A stretch of DNA of 64,000 nt. Source: Bacillus sp. OV166. Its GTDB lineage: Bacteria; Bacillota; Bacilli; Bacillales; Cytobacillaceae. Shown in pieces: positions 15,560 through 23,603 of this stretch. Position 1 is the first letter of the stretch, and every line of letters starts with the position of its first letter. The notes beneath the pieces were generated by a model. The model was not told the DNA's origin, made no database searches, and saw only the letters and a program-made list of their open reading frames with translations. The stretch covers positions 6,333,001 to 6,397,000 of the forward strand of contig NZ_FXWM01000001.1 of the NCBI RefSeq assembly GCF_900177675.1, given 5' to 3'. The position numbers and the translations under genes were made by a program.

Positions 15560-15967
15560 CTACTTTTTAAATTTTTTTCCTATTTTACTGAAAAAGGGTG
15601 TGATCTCTTTAAGTAATGGTTTATATTGTTTGGTTGTCTCTAATAGGGTGTCATAGGTTTCCATAAGTAAGTCAAAATCCACATTGTTCATAAAGTTTTC
15701 TATTTTACTCTGGGTGTTTTGCGTCTGATGCTGCCTGTTTTTATGAGCTGTTGTAGGTTCCTTTTTTCTACGTCCAAAAAACCAATCATCGTGACGATTT
15801 GATCTGGTATCGGTAGATAATTGTTCGTTTGTTTCCGGACTTTCTTGTGCATGATTTTCGTTTTCTTTGTGTGTTTCTCTCGATTTACGATTGCCAAATA
15901 TGAATCTTGAAATAAGGTCCTTTTCTCTCGTCGGCTTTTGTTTTTGATGATGATTCTCCCCGTCCAC
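15560..15967 (-). CDS. Charged, low-complexity protein, possibly spore-coat associated, 135 aa
   Basis: Starts at GTG with GAGGTGG nine bases upstream. The first 90 residues are rich in Asn, Gln, Lys, Glu and His without hydrophobic core; the C-terminal 45 form an amphipathic helix ending in PFFSKIGKKFKK. The layout recalls small Bacillus coat or YppG-like proteins, but there is no firm family match. The long hairpin at 15492 is its terminator. It borders the sporulation mini-protein clusters. Confidence 0.6.
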   Translation of the reverse strand: MDGENHHQKQKPTREKDLISRFIFGNRKSRETHKENENHAQESPETNEQLSTDTRSNRHDDWFFGRRKKEPTTAHKNRQHQTQNTQSKIENFMNNVDFDLLMETYDTLLETTKQYKPLLKEITPFFSKIGKKFKK

Positions 15968-16100
15968 TAACTTCTTCCACCTCGCTTTTATCCTCTCTTA
16001 GATAAGCTATGATTGGTTTCGTTTCAAAGTGTGGATACTTGGACAAAAAAATAAAAAAGCAGGCATTTTAATTATTTTTTAAAAATTTCAACCCTTTGTC

Positions 16101-16236
16101 AGCGCTTGTCCAGTCCTCTTTATTCTTTTTGCATAGCTTATTAGGGAGAGACAGGAATCTCTCATCCGCCGTAAAGAACAGACATATTATTACCTCCTAA
16201 AAGGAGCGGATGACACCAGCATTCGCTTCTTTTTGT
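16101..16236 (+). repeat. Mini-protein leader repeat, copy 1 (promoter and RNA hairpins)
   Basis: Four near-identical leaders precede the YjcZ-type genes. Each has CGCTTGTCCAGTCC, a CATAGCTTA (16132-16140 here) that matches the sigma-K -10 CATANNNTA, a GAGAGA/TCTCTC hairpin and a second larger stem (AGCGGATG/CATTCGCT here) followed by T-rich sequence. No convincing coding frame is shared. Confidence 0.65.
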
Positions 16237-16380
16237 TTTTTACCGGTTGATCAAAATTACTGTACTCTTGCGGATTTTTATAACAAACGGGAACTTGTCC
16301 AATCATGTTTCTTTGAAATAAATATATTAATTGTAGGGATGGAAATTACTCCCTCAAAAACGAAAGGTGGTGAAGAAGAT

Positions 16381-16500
16381 ATGGGCTATGGATCTGGCGG
16401 TTACGATGGTGGTTACGGCGGTGGTTATGGCGGTGGCAGCACATTTGTTTTAATCGTTGTATTGTTCATTCTATTAATTATCGTCCTTGCGGTAACTTAG
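16381..16500 (+). CDS. YjcZ family sporulation mini-protein, 39 aa
   Basis: MGYGSGGYDGGYGGG start followed by the membrane helix TFVLIVVLFILLIIVLAVT: a Gly/Tyr-rich head and single hydrophobic segment, the hallmark of YjcZ/YczN-type peptides of Bacillus spores. AAAGGTGGTGAAGAAG precedes the ATG. It is the first gene of a cluster that continues with two further small genes. Exact role unknown; members are associated with spore coat or outer membranes. Confidence 0.88.
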   Translation: MGYGSGGYDGGYGGGYGGGSTFVLIVVLFILLIIVLAVT

Positions 16501-16550
16501 TTTTTCTTCATTTGAGATTTAAAGAATAATTTTAAAATGGGGTGAGATAC

Positions 16551-16646
16551 ATGAGTGATGGATCACATAGAAACTCAATGGCTTTAGTCATTGTACTTTT
16601 CGTATTGCTTATCATTATAGGAACTTCTTTCATGAGTGGCTACTAA
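16551..16646 (+). CDS. Single-helix mini-protein, 31 aa
   Basis: MSDGSHRNSMALVIVLFVLL and a short MSGY end: a polar head and one membrane helix, like YjcZ peptides without the glycine repeats. GGGGTGAGATAC provides the ribosome site. A paralogue with two changes is at 18159-18254, which supports it being a real gene. Confidence 0.8.
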   Translation: MSDGSHRNSMALVIVLFVLLIIIGTSFMSGY

Positions 16647-16651
16647 TTTAA

Positions 16652-16673
16652 AAAAGTGACAGGTCACTTTTTT
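16652..16673 (+). terminator. Hairpin after mini-protein gene
   Basis: AAAAGTGAC / GTCACTTTT with T tail; repeated at 18260-18281 after the paralogous gene. Confidence 0.75.
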
Positions 16674-16776
16674 GAAGGAGCGAAGGACAGGTTGAAATAA
16701 TCTGTCCTTTTTCCAAACATAAATAAACAGAATACCTCGTATTCTGAGCAGCCTGCAAGAGAAGGGAGGAAGAAAA

Positions 16777-16974
16777 TTGCCTAATTCACTGATGAGATTC
16801 AGGGGTCAACCTATTGAAATTAGAGATCGTTCTGGTAGAGTTCACCGTGGATTCATGGATGGGTTTGATGGTCGAAGAAGAGGCGTGTTTATCCGGGATG
16901 GCTTTAGAAGAAGAAGATTTATCCCCTTCTTTTTAATCTTTGCTATTTTCTCCAGAAGACGTCGCATTTTCTAA
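16777..16974 (+). CDS. Basic small protein, 65 aa (paralogue 1)
   Basis: TTG start with GGGAGG nine bases upstream. MPNSLMRFRGQPIEIRDRSG resembles a small beta-barrel (Hfq/KOW-like spacing) and the tail alternates Arg clusters with FIPFFLIFAIF, ending RRRRIF. Highly basic. A paralogue at 18385-18582 differs at about four residues. A GAGCC/GGCTC terminator follows at about 17015. Function unknown; association with YjcZ genes suggests spore formation. Confidence 0.78.
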   Translation: MPNSLMRFRGQPIEIRDRSGRVHRGFMDGFDGRRRGVFIRDGFRRRRFIPFFLIFAIFSRRRRIF

Positions 16975-17071
16975 TAATCGACTGATCTATGAATAAACAC
17001 AATGAAAGGAAGAGCCTATTATGGGCTCTTTCTTTTTATGGGTTTTGTTTTTTAGTCTCCTTTATTTTAAT

Positions 17072-17146
17072 GCTATGTTAAACTTGGCTGTTGATTGCAG
17101 CGAAGGGTGCTTCGCTTTAAAAATCAACAATGACCTTTAACACAGC
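17072..17146. repeat. Imperfect palindromic element, MITE-like remnant
   Basis: GCTATGTTAAA with TGTTGATT pairs across a GAAG/CTTC core with AATCAACA and TTTAACACAGC. The ends and core match from memory a longer palindromic repeat common in Bacillaceae intergenic DNA, here with the centre removed. Confidence 0.55.
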
Positions 17147-17195
17147 CTATTTTAAAAGAATATTCATTTTCAAAAAATTTTTCTAACCTTTCTCA

Positions 17196-17326
17196 ACGCT
17201 TGTCCAGTCCTTCTTATTCTTTTTGCATAGCTTATTAGGGAGAGACAGGAATCTCTCATCCGCCGTGAACAGACATAGAATCACCTTTGGAAGTAGCGTA
17301 TGTCATAATGCATACGCTTCTTCTTG
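17196..17326 (+). repeat. Mini-protein leader repeat, copy 2
   Basis: CATAGCTTA at 17226-17234. The second hairpin is AGCGTATG/CATACGCT, a U-A pair replacing the G-U of copies 1 and 3, so pairing is kept despite sequence change. Confidence 0.65.
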
Positions 17327-17465
17327 TATTTCTTAAGAAAAATTACGGTACGATGGCGGATTTCTTCAAAAATACGGAGCACGTCCAATCACATTCTCTT
17401 GTAAAAAATATAATAATGGTGAGATGGTAATTAACATCCTCAAACTAAATAGGTGGTGAAAAGAT

Positions 17466-17594
17466 ATGGGATTTTGCGGTGGCAGTTACGGCTACGACGG
17501 TGGCTATAGCGGTGGTGGTTATGGCGGCGGAAGCACCTTTGTATTAATCGTTGTATTGTTCATTCTATTAATTATCGTACTTTCCACATGTTAG
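17466..17594 (+). CDS. YjcZ family mini-protein, 42 aa
   Basis: MGFCGGSYGYDGGYSGGG then the same hydrophobic helix as its neighbours, ending LSTC. The N-terminal Cys4 is shared by three of the paralogues here. TAGGTGGTGAAAAG supplies the ribosome site. Confidence 0.87.
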   Translation: MGFCGGSYGYDGGYSGGGYGGGSTFVLIVVLFILLIIVLSTC

Positions 17595-17683
17595 TTTTTT
17601 GGGACAAATTGTCCAAAAATAAAAAAGCTGCATAAAACTCCTTTAATTTGATTACATTTTTTTAAAAATTTCATACCTTTCTC

Positions 17684-17818
17684 AGCGCTTGTCCAGTCCT
17701 CTTTATTCTTTTTGCATAGCTTATTAGGGAGAGACAGGAATCTCTCATCCGCCATAAAGAACAGACATATTATTACCTCCGAAAAGGAGCGGATGACACC
17801 AGCATTCGCTTCTTTTTG
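17684..17818 (+). repeat. Mini-protein leader repeat, copy 3
   Basis: CATAGCTTA at 17715-17723; almost identical to copy 1, including the AGCGGATG/CATTCGCT hairpin. Confidence 0.65.
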
Positions 17819-17962
17819 TTTTTTACCGGTTGATTCAAATTACTGTACGATTGCGGATTTCTTCAAAAATACGGAGCATGTCCAATCACGTTCTCTTGTA
17901 AAAAATATAATAATGGTGAGATGGTAATTAACATTCTCAAACTAAATAGGTGGTGAAAAGAT

Positions 17963-18091
17963 ATGGGATTTTGTGGTTACGATGGTGGTTACGGCGACGG
18001 CGGTTATAGCGGTGGTTATGGCGGCGGTAGCACATTTGTTTTAATCGTTGTATTGTTCATTCTATTAATTATTGTTCTTGCCGTAACTTAA
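17963..18091 (+). CDS. YjcZ family mini-protein, 42 aa
   Basis: MGFCGYDGGYGDGGYSGG followed by the conserved membrane helix ending LAVT as in the gene at 16381. It heads the second copy of the three-gene unit (YjcZ, 31-aa, 65-aa). Confidence 0.87.
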   Translation: MGFCGYDGGYGDGGYSGGYGGGSTFVLIVVLFILLIIVLAVT

Positions 18092-18158
18092 GTTTTTTGG
18101 GACAAACTGAACATTCATTTGAGATTTTAAAAGTAATTTTCAAAATGGGGTGAGATAC

Positions 18159-18254
18159 ATGAGTGATGGATCACATAGAAGCTCAATGGCTTTAGTCATT
18201 GTACTTTTCGTATTGCTTATCATTGTAGGAACTTCTTTCATGAGTGGCTACTAA
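18159..18254 (+). CDS. Single-helix mini-protein, 31 aa (paralogue)
   Basis: Differs from the product of 16551-16646 only at Asn8 to Ser and one Ile to Val. Same ribosome site and downstream hairpin. Confidence 0.8.
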   Translation: MSDGSHRSSMALVIVLFVLLIIVGTSFMSGY

Positions 18255-18384
18255 TTTAAAAAAGTGACAAGTCACTTTTTTGAAGGAGCGAAGGACAGGT
18301 TGAAATAATCTGTCCTTTTTCCAAACATAAATCAACAGAATACCTCGTATTCTGAGCAACCTGCAAGAGAAGGGAGGAAGAAAA

Positions 18385-18582
18385 TTGCCTAATTCACTGA
18401 TGAGATTCAGGGGTCAACCTATTGAAATTAGAGATAATTTTGGTAGAGTTCACCGTGGATTCATGGATGGGTTTGATGGTCGAAGACGAGGCGTGTTTAT
18501 CCGGGATGGCTTTAGAAGAAGAAGATTTATCCCCTTCTTTTTAATCTTTTCTATTTTTTCCAGAAGACGTCGCATATTCTAA
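18385..18582 (+). CDS. Basic small protein, 65 aa (paralogue 2)
   Basis: Carries MPNSLMRFRGQPIEIRDNFG and the RRRR-ending tail of its paralogue at 16777. Conservation of frame and near absence of stops between copies argues for selection on the protein. A terminator (GAGCC/GGTTC with T run) follows. Confidence 0.78.
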   Translation: MPNSLMRFRGQPIEIRDNFGRVHRGFMDGFDGRRRGVFIRDGFRRRRFIPFFLIFSIFSRRRRIF

Positions 18583-18712
18583 AAATCGACTGATCTATGA
18601 ATAAACACAATGAAAGGAAGAGCCTATTATGGGTTCTTTCTTTTTCGTTTTTTTTAGTCTTCTCCATATTAAAATAATATTCATTTTCGAAAAAACTTTT
18701 CTTACCTTTCTA

Positions 18713-18844
18713 AACGCTTGTCCAGTCCTCTTTTTTCTTTTTGCATAGCTTATTAGGGAGAGACAGGAATCTCTCCGCCGCCAAGCACAGACATAGAATC
18801 ACCTCTGGAAGAAGCGTATGTCATAATGCATACGCTTCTTCTTG
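18713..18844 (+). repeat. Mini-protein leader repeat, copy 4
   Basis: CATAGCTTA at 18744-18752; second hairpin in the AGCGTATG/CATACGCT form of copy 2. A short deletion removes part of the loop after the first hairpin. Confidence 0.65.
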
Positions 18845-18988
18845 TTTTTATCGGTTAGGAAAAATTACGGTACGATCGCGGATTTCTCCAAAAAAGCGGT
18901 GCATGTCCAATCACGTTCTCTTGTAGAAAATATACTAATGGTGAGATGGTAATTAACCATCCACAAACTAAATAGGTGGTGAAAAGAT

Positions 18989-19117
18989 ATGGGATTTTGC
19001 GGTGGCGGTTACGGCTACGACGGTGGTTATAGCGGTGGTGGATATGGCGGCGGTAGCACATTTGTTTTAATCGTTGTATTGTTCATTCTATTAATTATCG
19101 TTCTTTCCACATTTTAG
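18989..19117 (+). CDS. YjcZ family mini-protein, 42 aa
   Basis: MGFCGGGYGYDGGYSGGG, then the shared helix, ending LSTF. Last member of the plus-strand array; a GAGCC/GGCTC terminator lies near 19185. Confidence 0.87.
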   Translation: MGFCGGGYGYDGGYSGGGYGGGSTFVLIVVLFILLIIVLSTF

Positions 19118-19253
19118 TTTTAGGGACAATCTGAACATGTTCATTTGAGAATGAAATCGTCATTTTCAAATGATCGATCGGAAGGAAGAGCCTAGTATGG
19201 GCTCTTTCTTCCATTATGTTTATTTGCGAAAAGCATATGTGCACAGTATTAAA

Positions 19254-19265
19254 AAAACGGTTAAG
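19254..19265 (-). terminator. Left half of an IS-interrupted terminator
   Basis: AAAACGGTTAAG here and CTTAGCCGTTTT at 20775-20786 form a 12-bp stem (one G-U) once the IS is removed, with a nine-base loop and, on the minus strand, a T7 tail. It is the gntR terminator cut by the insertion. Confidence 0.75.
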
Positions 19266-19270
19266 CACAG

Positions 19271-19274
19271 GAGT
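19271..19274. repeat. Target-site duplication (left)
   Basis: GAGT immediately outside the left end; repeated at 20771-20774. Confidence 0.85.
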
Positions 19275-19392
19275 TGAACTATAACCCGAATAATGGACAC
19301 TTTATAAAAAGTCCCTTATTCGGGTTTTTCTGTGTCCATTTCACAAAAACCCGTTTATAATCAAACTCAATGATGTGAGCGGAGGACATATA

Positions 19393-19821
19393 ATGAGTAA
19401 AATTATTTTTAATGAAATTCAAATGAAACTACTAGAACAGAATCCAAATGTACAACACGTATCGGATCGTTCTATCGCATATAAGCCTGAATTTAAGGTA
19501 GAAGCAATTAAAGAAAATTCAAATGGTAAAGGACCTGCCCAAATTTTTATTGAACATGGATTTGACTTAGAAATGATTGGGTCTGATAAACCTAGTGAAT
19601 GTTTAAAACGCTGGAGGAAAACATTTGAGCAGTTTGGGGAGGATGGTTTCTTCACAGAAAGGCGTGGAAAAGCAAGCACTGGTAGACCCTCTTCAAAGCC
19701 TCTTTCAGTTGAGGATAACTTAAAGAAAGCTGAAGCACGAATTAAATTCCTAGAAGCGGAGCTTGAATTCTTAAAAAAGTTAGACGAACTAGAAAGGCAG
19801 GCGAAGAAGAAGAAAAAGTAA
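19393..19821 (+). CDS. IS3-family transposase OrfA (helix-turn-helix)
   Basis: 142 aa DNA-binding part. The middle has the helix-turn-helix (EFKVEAIKENSNGKGPAQIF to CLKRWRKTFEQFGEDGF) and the C-terminus a Lys/Glu leucine-zipper-like coil used for OrfA-OrfAB contacts. GGAGG lies nine bases before ATG 19393. The last codons AAG AAA AAG offer an A-rich slip site; a -1 shift there would join OrfA to the orfB frame. Confidence 0.93.
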   Translation: MSKIIFNEIQMKLLEQNPNVQHVSDRSIAYKPEFKVEAIKENSNGKGPAQIFIEHGFDLEMIGSDKPSECLKRWRKTFEQFGEDGFFTERRGKASTGRPSSKPLSVEDNLKKAEARIKFLEAELEFLKKLDELERQAKKKKK

Positions 19822-19838
19822 CCGTTTCAGAGAAGTAT

Positions 19839-20723
19839 ATGCTTATCGAACAAACTATTAGAAAGTTTGGGCTTATACATATGGTGAAATTCCTCTGTAA
19901 GAAGGCAGAGGTAAGCAGAAGTGGATATTATGCTTGGGTAAAGGCTGAAAGCATGCGGTCTGATCGAGAAGAGAATGATTGGAATGATTATGAGTTAATC
20001 AAGGAAATATTTGATAAGAAAAAGGGTTTCGCTGGAGCACTTACTATCAAAATGATTTTAGAGAATGACTATTTTGTGGAAATGAATCACAAAAAAATCC
20101 GACGGATTATGAGGAAGTTTAATTTAGTGGCAAAGGTTCGCCAAATTAATCCTTACAAAAAAATGGCTAAAGCTACCCAAGAACATAAGACTCTCTCTAA
20201 CCTATTAAATCGAGAATTTGACCAAGGTGAGCCTGGAAAAGTATTGCTAACGGATATTACTTATGTGTACTATGGAGCAGCGCAACCGGCTTATTTGTCT
20301 TGTGTAAAGGACTCCTCGACAAGGGAAATTGTTGCTTATCATTTGTCCAGAACATTAAAGATGGATCTTGTTTATTGTACATTGGATAAACTCTCTGTAG
20401 CACTTGGTGATCTAGTTCATCCGGAAGCTATGATTCACTCAGACCAGGGATTCCATTACACGCATCCAGAATTTCAAAAAAGAGTGAAAAAGCTAAAGCT
20501 TACTCAGTCTATGTCCCGTAAGGGAAATTGTTGGGATAACGCCCCAATGGAATCATTCTTTGGTCATTTAAAGGATGAAGTAGATTATTCTTCATGTCAG
20601 AGCTTTGAGGAATTACAGGGATTGATAGGAACCTATATTGAGGAGTACAACACCAACAGATATCAATGGAGCCTAAATAAAATGACTCCGGCACAATACC
20701 GGAGTCACTTATTAGCAGCTTAA
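19839..20723 (+). CDS. IS3-family transposase OrfB (DDE integrase)
   Basis: 294 aa rve-type catalytic domain. DDE residues are visible: LLTDITYVYYG, MIHSDQGFHY and GNCWDNAPMESFFGHLKDE. An N-terminal HTH_21-like region (KKIRRIMRKFNL) precedes. It lies in the -1 frame relative to orfA; the -1 frame is open from the orfA end through VTVSEKYMLIEQ, as needed for an OrfAB fusion by programmed frameshifting. Confidence 0.95.
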   Translation: MLIEQTIRKFGLIHMVKFLCKKAEVSRSGYYAWVKAESMRSDREENDWNDYELIKEIFDKKKGFAGALTIKMILENDYFVEMNHKKIRRIMRKFNLVAKVRQINPYKKMAKATQEHKTLSNLLNREFDQGEPGKVLLTDITYVYYGAAQPAYLSCVKDSSTREIVAYHLSRTLKMDLVYCTLDKLSVALGDLVHPEAMIHSDQGFHYTHPEFQKRVKKLKLTQSMSRKGNCWDNAPMESFFGHLKDEVDYSSCQSFEELQGLIGTYIEEYNTNRYQWSLNKMTPAQYRSHLLAA

Positions 20724-20770
20724 AATATTCGGTCTTTTTTTAGACTGTCCATTTTATGGGTCACAGTTCA

Positions 20771-20774
20771 GAGT
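20771..20774. repeat. Target-site duplication (right)
   Basis: GAGT immediately outside the right end of the IS. Confidence 0.85.
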
Positions 20775-20786
20775 CTTAGCCGTTTT
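20775..20786 (-). terminator. Right half of the IS-interrupted gntR terminator
   Basis: Directly follows the gntR stop codon; its partner arm is now 1.5 kb away, so termination of gntR transcripts is probably lost or replaced by IS sequences. Confidence 0.75.
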
Positions 20787-21494
20787 CTATTTAAAATTGA
20801 TGCGATTTAAGATTTTTGCTTTTTGATAATGAAAGATGGATTGAGATAATTCAAAGATGGTTCCATTCGTTAAACAGACTGTATTTTCAATAATTAAGGC
20901 TGGATCGCGCGGATGGACCTGGAGCAGTTCCGCACTGGCTACATCGATTTTCTCGCAGTTGATGACTTTGTCCGCAAAACCAATCGTTAATTTTAAATCG
21001 TCGATCAGGTAACTATAAATAGAACTCGAGGCGATCTCTTCGTTTAAGTAGGGGACAATGTCTTTTTTAAAATAACTGATTTCAATCGAGAAGGGTTCGT
21101 TATCTACGATGCGGAGCCGCTTAATATAATAAAGCTTGGTTCCAACTTCACAACGCAATTGTTTTGCTTTCTCTTCATCGGCTTCTAGCACGTGTAAATC
21201 AAGAATTTTCGTCTCAATGTTCTTTGAAGTCAAATCTTTTGTTAAGCCTCTAAGACTGCCTAAATTGATCGTATCGGTTTCGGATTTTTCCCGTAAAAAC
21301 ATGCCGCTGCCCTGCACCTGATAGATGTGGCCGCGATTGACGAGCTGATTAATGGCTTTCCGAATCGTATTTCGGCTCACTTCAAATTTTTTTAGCAGCT
21401 CTTCTTCTGTCGGCAGCTTTTTCGTTTGATCGAATTTCCCATCCCGAATGTCATGTTCTAGTTGATCCGCTATTTCTTTATATTTTACAGCCAT
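20787..21494 (-). CDS. GntR/HutC-type transcriptional regulator
   Basis: 235 aa: winged helix at 4-70 (KLPTEEELLKKFEVSRNTIRKAINQLVNRG, the GntR DNA-recognition helix) and a UTRA effector domain at about 90-230. UTRA proteins sense phosphorylated sugars or related ligands. It follows the GH1 gene by 88 bases on the same strand, so it most likely represses that gene in the absence of a beta-glucoside-phosphate. GGGAGATTAT precedes ATG 21494. Its terminator is split by the IS3 element. Confidence 0.93.
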   Translation of the reverse strand: MAVKYKEIADQLEHDIRDGKFDQTKKLPTEEELLKKFEVSRNTIRKAINQLVNRGHIYQVQGSGMFLREKSETDTINLGSLRGLTKDLTSKNIETKILDLHVLEADEEKAKQLRCEVGTKLYYIKRLRIVDNEPFSIEISYFKKDIVPYLNEEIASSSIYSYLIDDLKLTIGFADKVINCEKIDVASAELLQVHPRDPALIIENTVCLTNGTIFELSQSIFHYQKAKILNRINFK

Positions 21495-21582
21495 ATAATC
21501 TCCCTATTGTTTCGTTCCATTATTTAATGACTTTATTATACATCAAGCCTCCTGATTCATATCAAGAGGCTTTCTTTTTTAC

Positions 21583-22992
21583 TTACAGCTCTTCGCCTCT
21601 TGTCTCAATGATCTGCTTATACCAATGAAACGACAGCTTTTTCTTTCGGTTTAAATGATCCTGGTGATCGACGTATATGAATCCGTATTGCTTTTTATAG
21701 CCGTTTAACCAGCTGAGGAGATCAATGACAGACCAGGCGTAATACCCTTTTAAATTTATGCCTTCTTGGATGGCACGCTTAATCACTTTTAAATGCGCCT
21801 CAATATATTTAATCCGGGGCACATCGACGATTTCGCCCTCAATGATCGGATCCTCATCACCGAGTCCGTTTTCGGTTACATACATTTTAATATCACCATA
21901 ACGCTCTTTTAACATATGAAGACCGTCTAAAAATCCTTGCGGGGAGATTTCCCATCCCCATTTCGTATAGGTTTTATCCTCCATTTTCACGGTCCGATAA
22001 AAGCCATCAAACGATGGGTTGCCTGGAGTCAGCGTCGATGTTTCTCGTGAATGTTCCATCGATGAAATGGCTTCGTGATTTTTTTCGACGCGAATCGGCT
22101 GGTAATAATTCAGGCCGATAAAATCATTTTTTCCGGCATTTCTTTTCAAAGTAGCTAGTTCTTCGTCTGTCCAGGTTGGCATCCAGCCCTTTTCCTGTAA
22201 TTGCTCGACCACGTAAGTCGGATATTCGCCTTTTAAAATCGGGTCATAATACCAAAACGTTTCATATTCATTGGCATGCCGAGCCGCTAGGACATTCTCC
22301 TCTTGATCATCTACGCTGTAAGCGGGTAAGAATACATGGGTAATCCCAATCTCGCCGTAATGATTCAGCCCCTTATAGACTTCAACGGCCTTTGCATGGG
22401 CATAAAACACGTAATGTGTCGATTGAAAGTATTTATTCTCATCGTTTTGGATCCCAGGCGGATGCGCCCCTTTTAAATAGCCTAAGCCAGTAAACATCAC
22501 CGTTTCATTGAAGGTAATCCAATGTTTGACGCGGTCGCCGAAGGACCGAAAACAAATTTCCGCATACTTGACGAAGGCTTCCGCTGTTCGCTTATTCGTC
22601 CATCCCCCGTCTTCTTCCAGCGTCAGCGGCAAATCCCAATGATACAGCGTAACAAATGGCACAATCCCATACTTTAAACATTCATCGATGACATTGTTAT
22701 AAAATTCCAGGCCCTTTTCATTGACTTCACCGTCTCCCGTTGGCAAAATACGTGCCCATGAAATCGAAAACCGGTATGACTCCAGCCCCATCTCGGCCAT
22801 TAATTGAATATCTTCTTTGTAGCGATGATAATGGTCGATCGCTACATCCCCATTGGTGCCCTCATACGTTTTCCCCGGAATCTTTGAAAAGACATCCCAA
22901 TTGGTTACCCCTTTACCGTCTTCATTCCACGCTCCTTCTATTTGATAAGAAGCAGAAGCCGCGCCGAATAAAAAATCATGTGGAAACTTCAT
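21583..22992 (-). CDS. Glycoside hydrolase family 1 (beta-glucosidase / 6-phospho-beta-glucosidase)
   Basis: 469 aa GH1 barrel. N-terminal FPHDFLFGAASASYQIEGAW signature, acid/base in ITFNETVMF, nucleophile in YVTENGLGDED, C-terminal KGYYAWSVIDLLSWLNGY. It hydrolyses beta-glucosides. GH1 members acting on phosphorylated substrates usually have a Ser/Lys/Tyr patch after the SW motif; here LLSWLNGYKKQYG is compatible with that or with a plain beta-glucosidase. No PTS or permease is adjacent. Confidence 0.95.
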   Translation of the reverse strand: MKFPHDFLFGAASASYQIEGAWNEDGKGVTNWDVFSKIPGKTYEGTNGDVAIDHYHRYKEDIQLMAEMGLESYRFSISWARILPTGDGEVNEKGLEFYNNVIDECLKYGIVPFVTLYHWDLPLTLEEDGGWTNKRTAEAFVKYAEICFRSFGDRVKHWITFNETVMFTGLGYLKGAHPPGIQNDENKYFQSTHYVFYAHAKAVEVYKGLNHYGEIGITHVFLPAYSVDDQEENVLAARHANEYETFWYYDPILKGEYPTYVVEQLQEKGWMPTWTDEELATLKRNAGKNDFIGLNYYQPIRVEKNHEAISSMEHSRETSTLTPGNPSFDGFYRTVKMEDKTYTKWGWEISPQGFLDGLHMLKERYGDIKMYVTENGLGDEDPIIEGEIVDVPRIKYIEAHLKVIKRAIQEGINLKGYYAWSVIDLLSWLNGYKKQYGFIYVDHQDHLNRKKKLSFHWYKQIIETRGEEL

Positions 22993-23192
22993 TTATTAGC
23001 CCTCCATTTTTATACCGACTTATTAAATTTATTACTATCTATTATATTTATAGGTACAAATATTAATGTGATTATATACCGTTTTTTAATTTTTGACTAG
23101 AAAAACTTCCTGGATAGTATCTACTGAAAGGGATCATTAAATCCGAGTGCGATTTTTTATAATCCTGCTGAATGGTTGAAGATGAAAATAAA

Positions 23193-23227
23193 AAAGAGGA
23201 GACTCTCTACTTCGAAGTCTCCTCTTT
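23193..23227. terminator. Hairpin terminator
   Basis: AAAGAGGAGACT pairs exactly with AGTCTCCTCTTT around an 11-base loop. Confidence 0.75.
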
Positions 23228-23283
23228 GTCTGCTATTCAAATGATTTGGCTGTCTCAATTAAATCCTCTTTGGACAATTCCTC

Positions 23284-23470
23284 ACTTTTTCATTTTATCT
23301 GCCGCTTTTCGATTTTATCGGCCACTTTCAACATTTTATCAGCCACTTGTCTTTTTCCTGTCCCAAACCTCCTAAAAAAACTAAAAATCCAGGCGTTCAG
23401 CCTGGATCTGGTTATTGTCTTTCCCTTTTCTCAATACCTAAACCAATAAGTTACCCTTTTTAATAAAAAC
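23284..23470. repeat. Composite repeat: 20-21-bp units, hairpin and tail
   Basis: Three units of TTTATCNGCCACTTnnnn spaced about 20-21 bases, then CCTCCTAAAAAAACTAAAAA, the ATCCAGGC/GCCTGGAT hairpin (23387-23407) and AATAAGTTACCCTTTTTAAT. The same order recurs at 53763-54030 with six units. Confidence 0.75.
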
Positions 23471-23603
23471 CCTAGTCCAGTCCATTTAAATGGAAAGGAA
23501 GCCTACTCTGGGTTCTTTCTCATTATGTTTATTTAAAAAAAGGACATGAATGATTTAGATTTTTCATAAATTGTAAGAGCTATTAAGAAAAGGGGGAAAA
23601 GAT

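Larger units (their letters stand above)
19275..20770 (+). mobile_element. IS3-family insertion sequence (IS150-like), complete
   Basis: 1,496 bp with terminal inverted repeats: left TGAACTATAACCCGAATAAT, right (reverse strand) TGAACTGTGACCCATAAAAT, both continuing GGAC. Ends are TG...CA and are flanked by the 4-bp GAGT repeat. Two overlapping transposase frames are intact, so the copy may be active. It lies in the loop of the gntR terminator. Confidence 0.93.
22993..23603. other. Intergenic region with terminator and composite repeat
   Basis: No supportable gene. Holds the beta-glucosidase upstream region, a strong hairpin at 23193, three copies of a TTTATCGGCCACTTT-like repeat, a CCAGGC hairpin and a conserved tail repeated near 53.9 kb. 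Confidence 0.6.

Noticed and set aside
17712..17927. 71-codon frame inside leader repeat copy 3 (also a partial one in copy 4)
   Set aside because: The frame is not kept among the four leader copies and covers hairpins and the promoter-like element.
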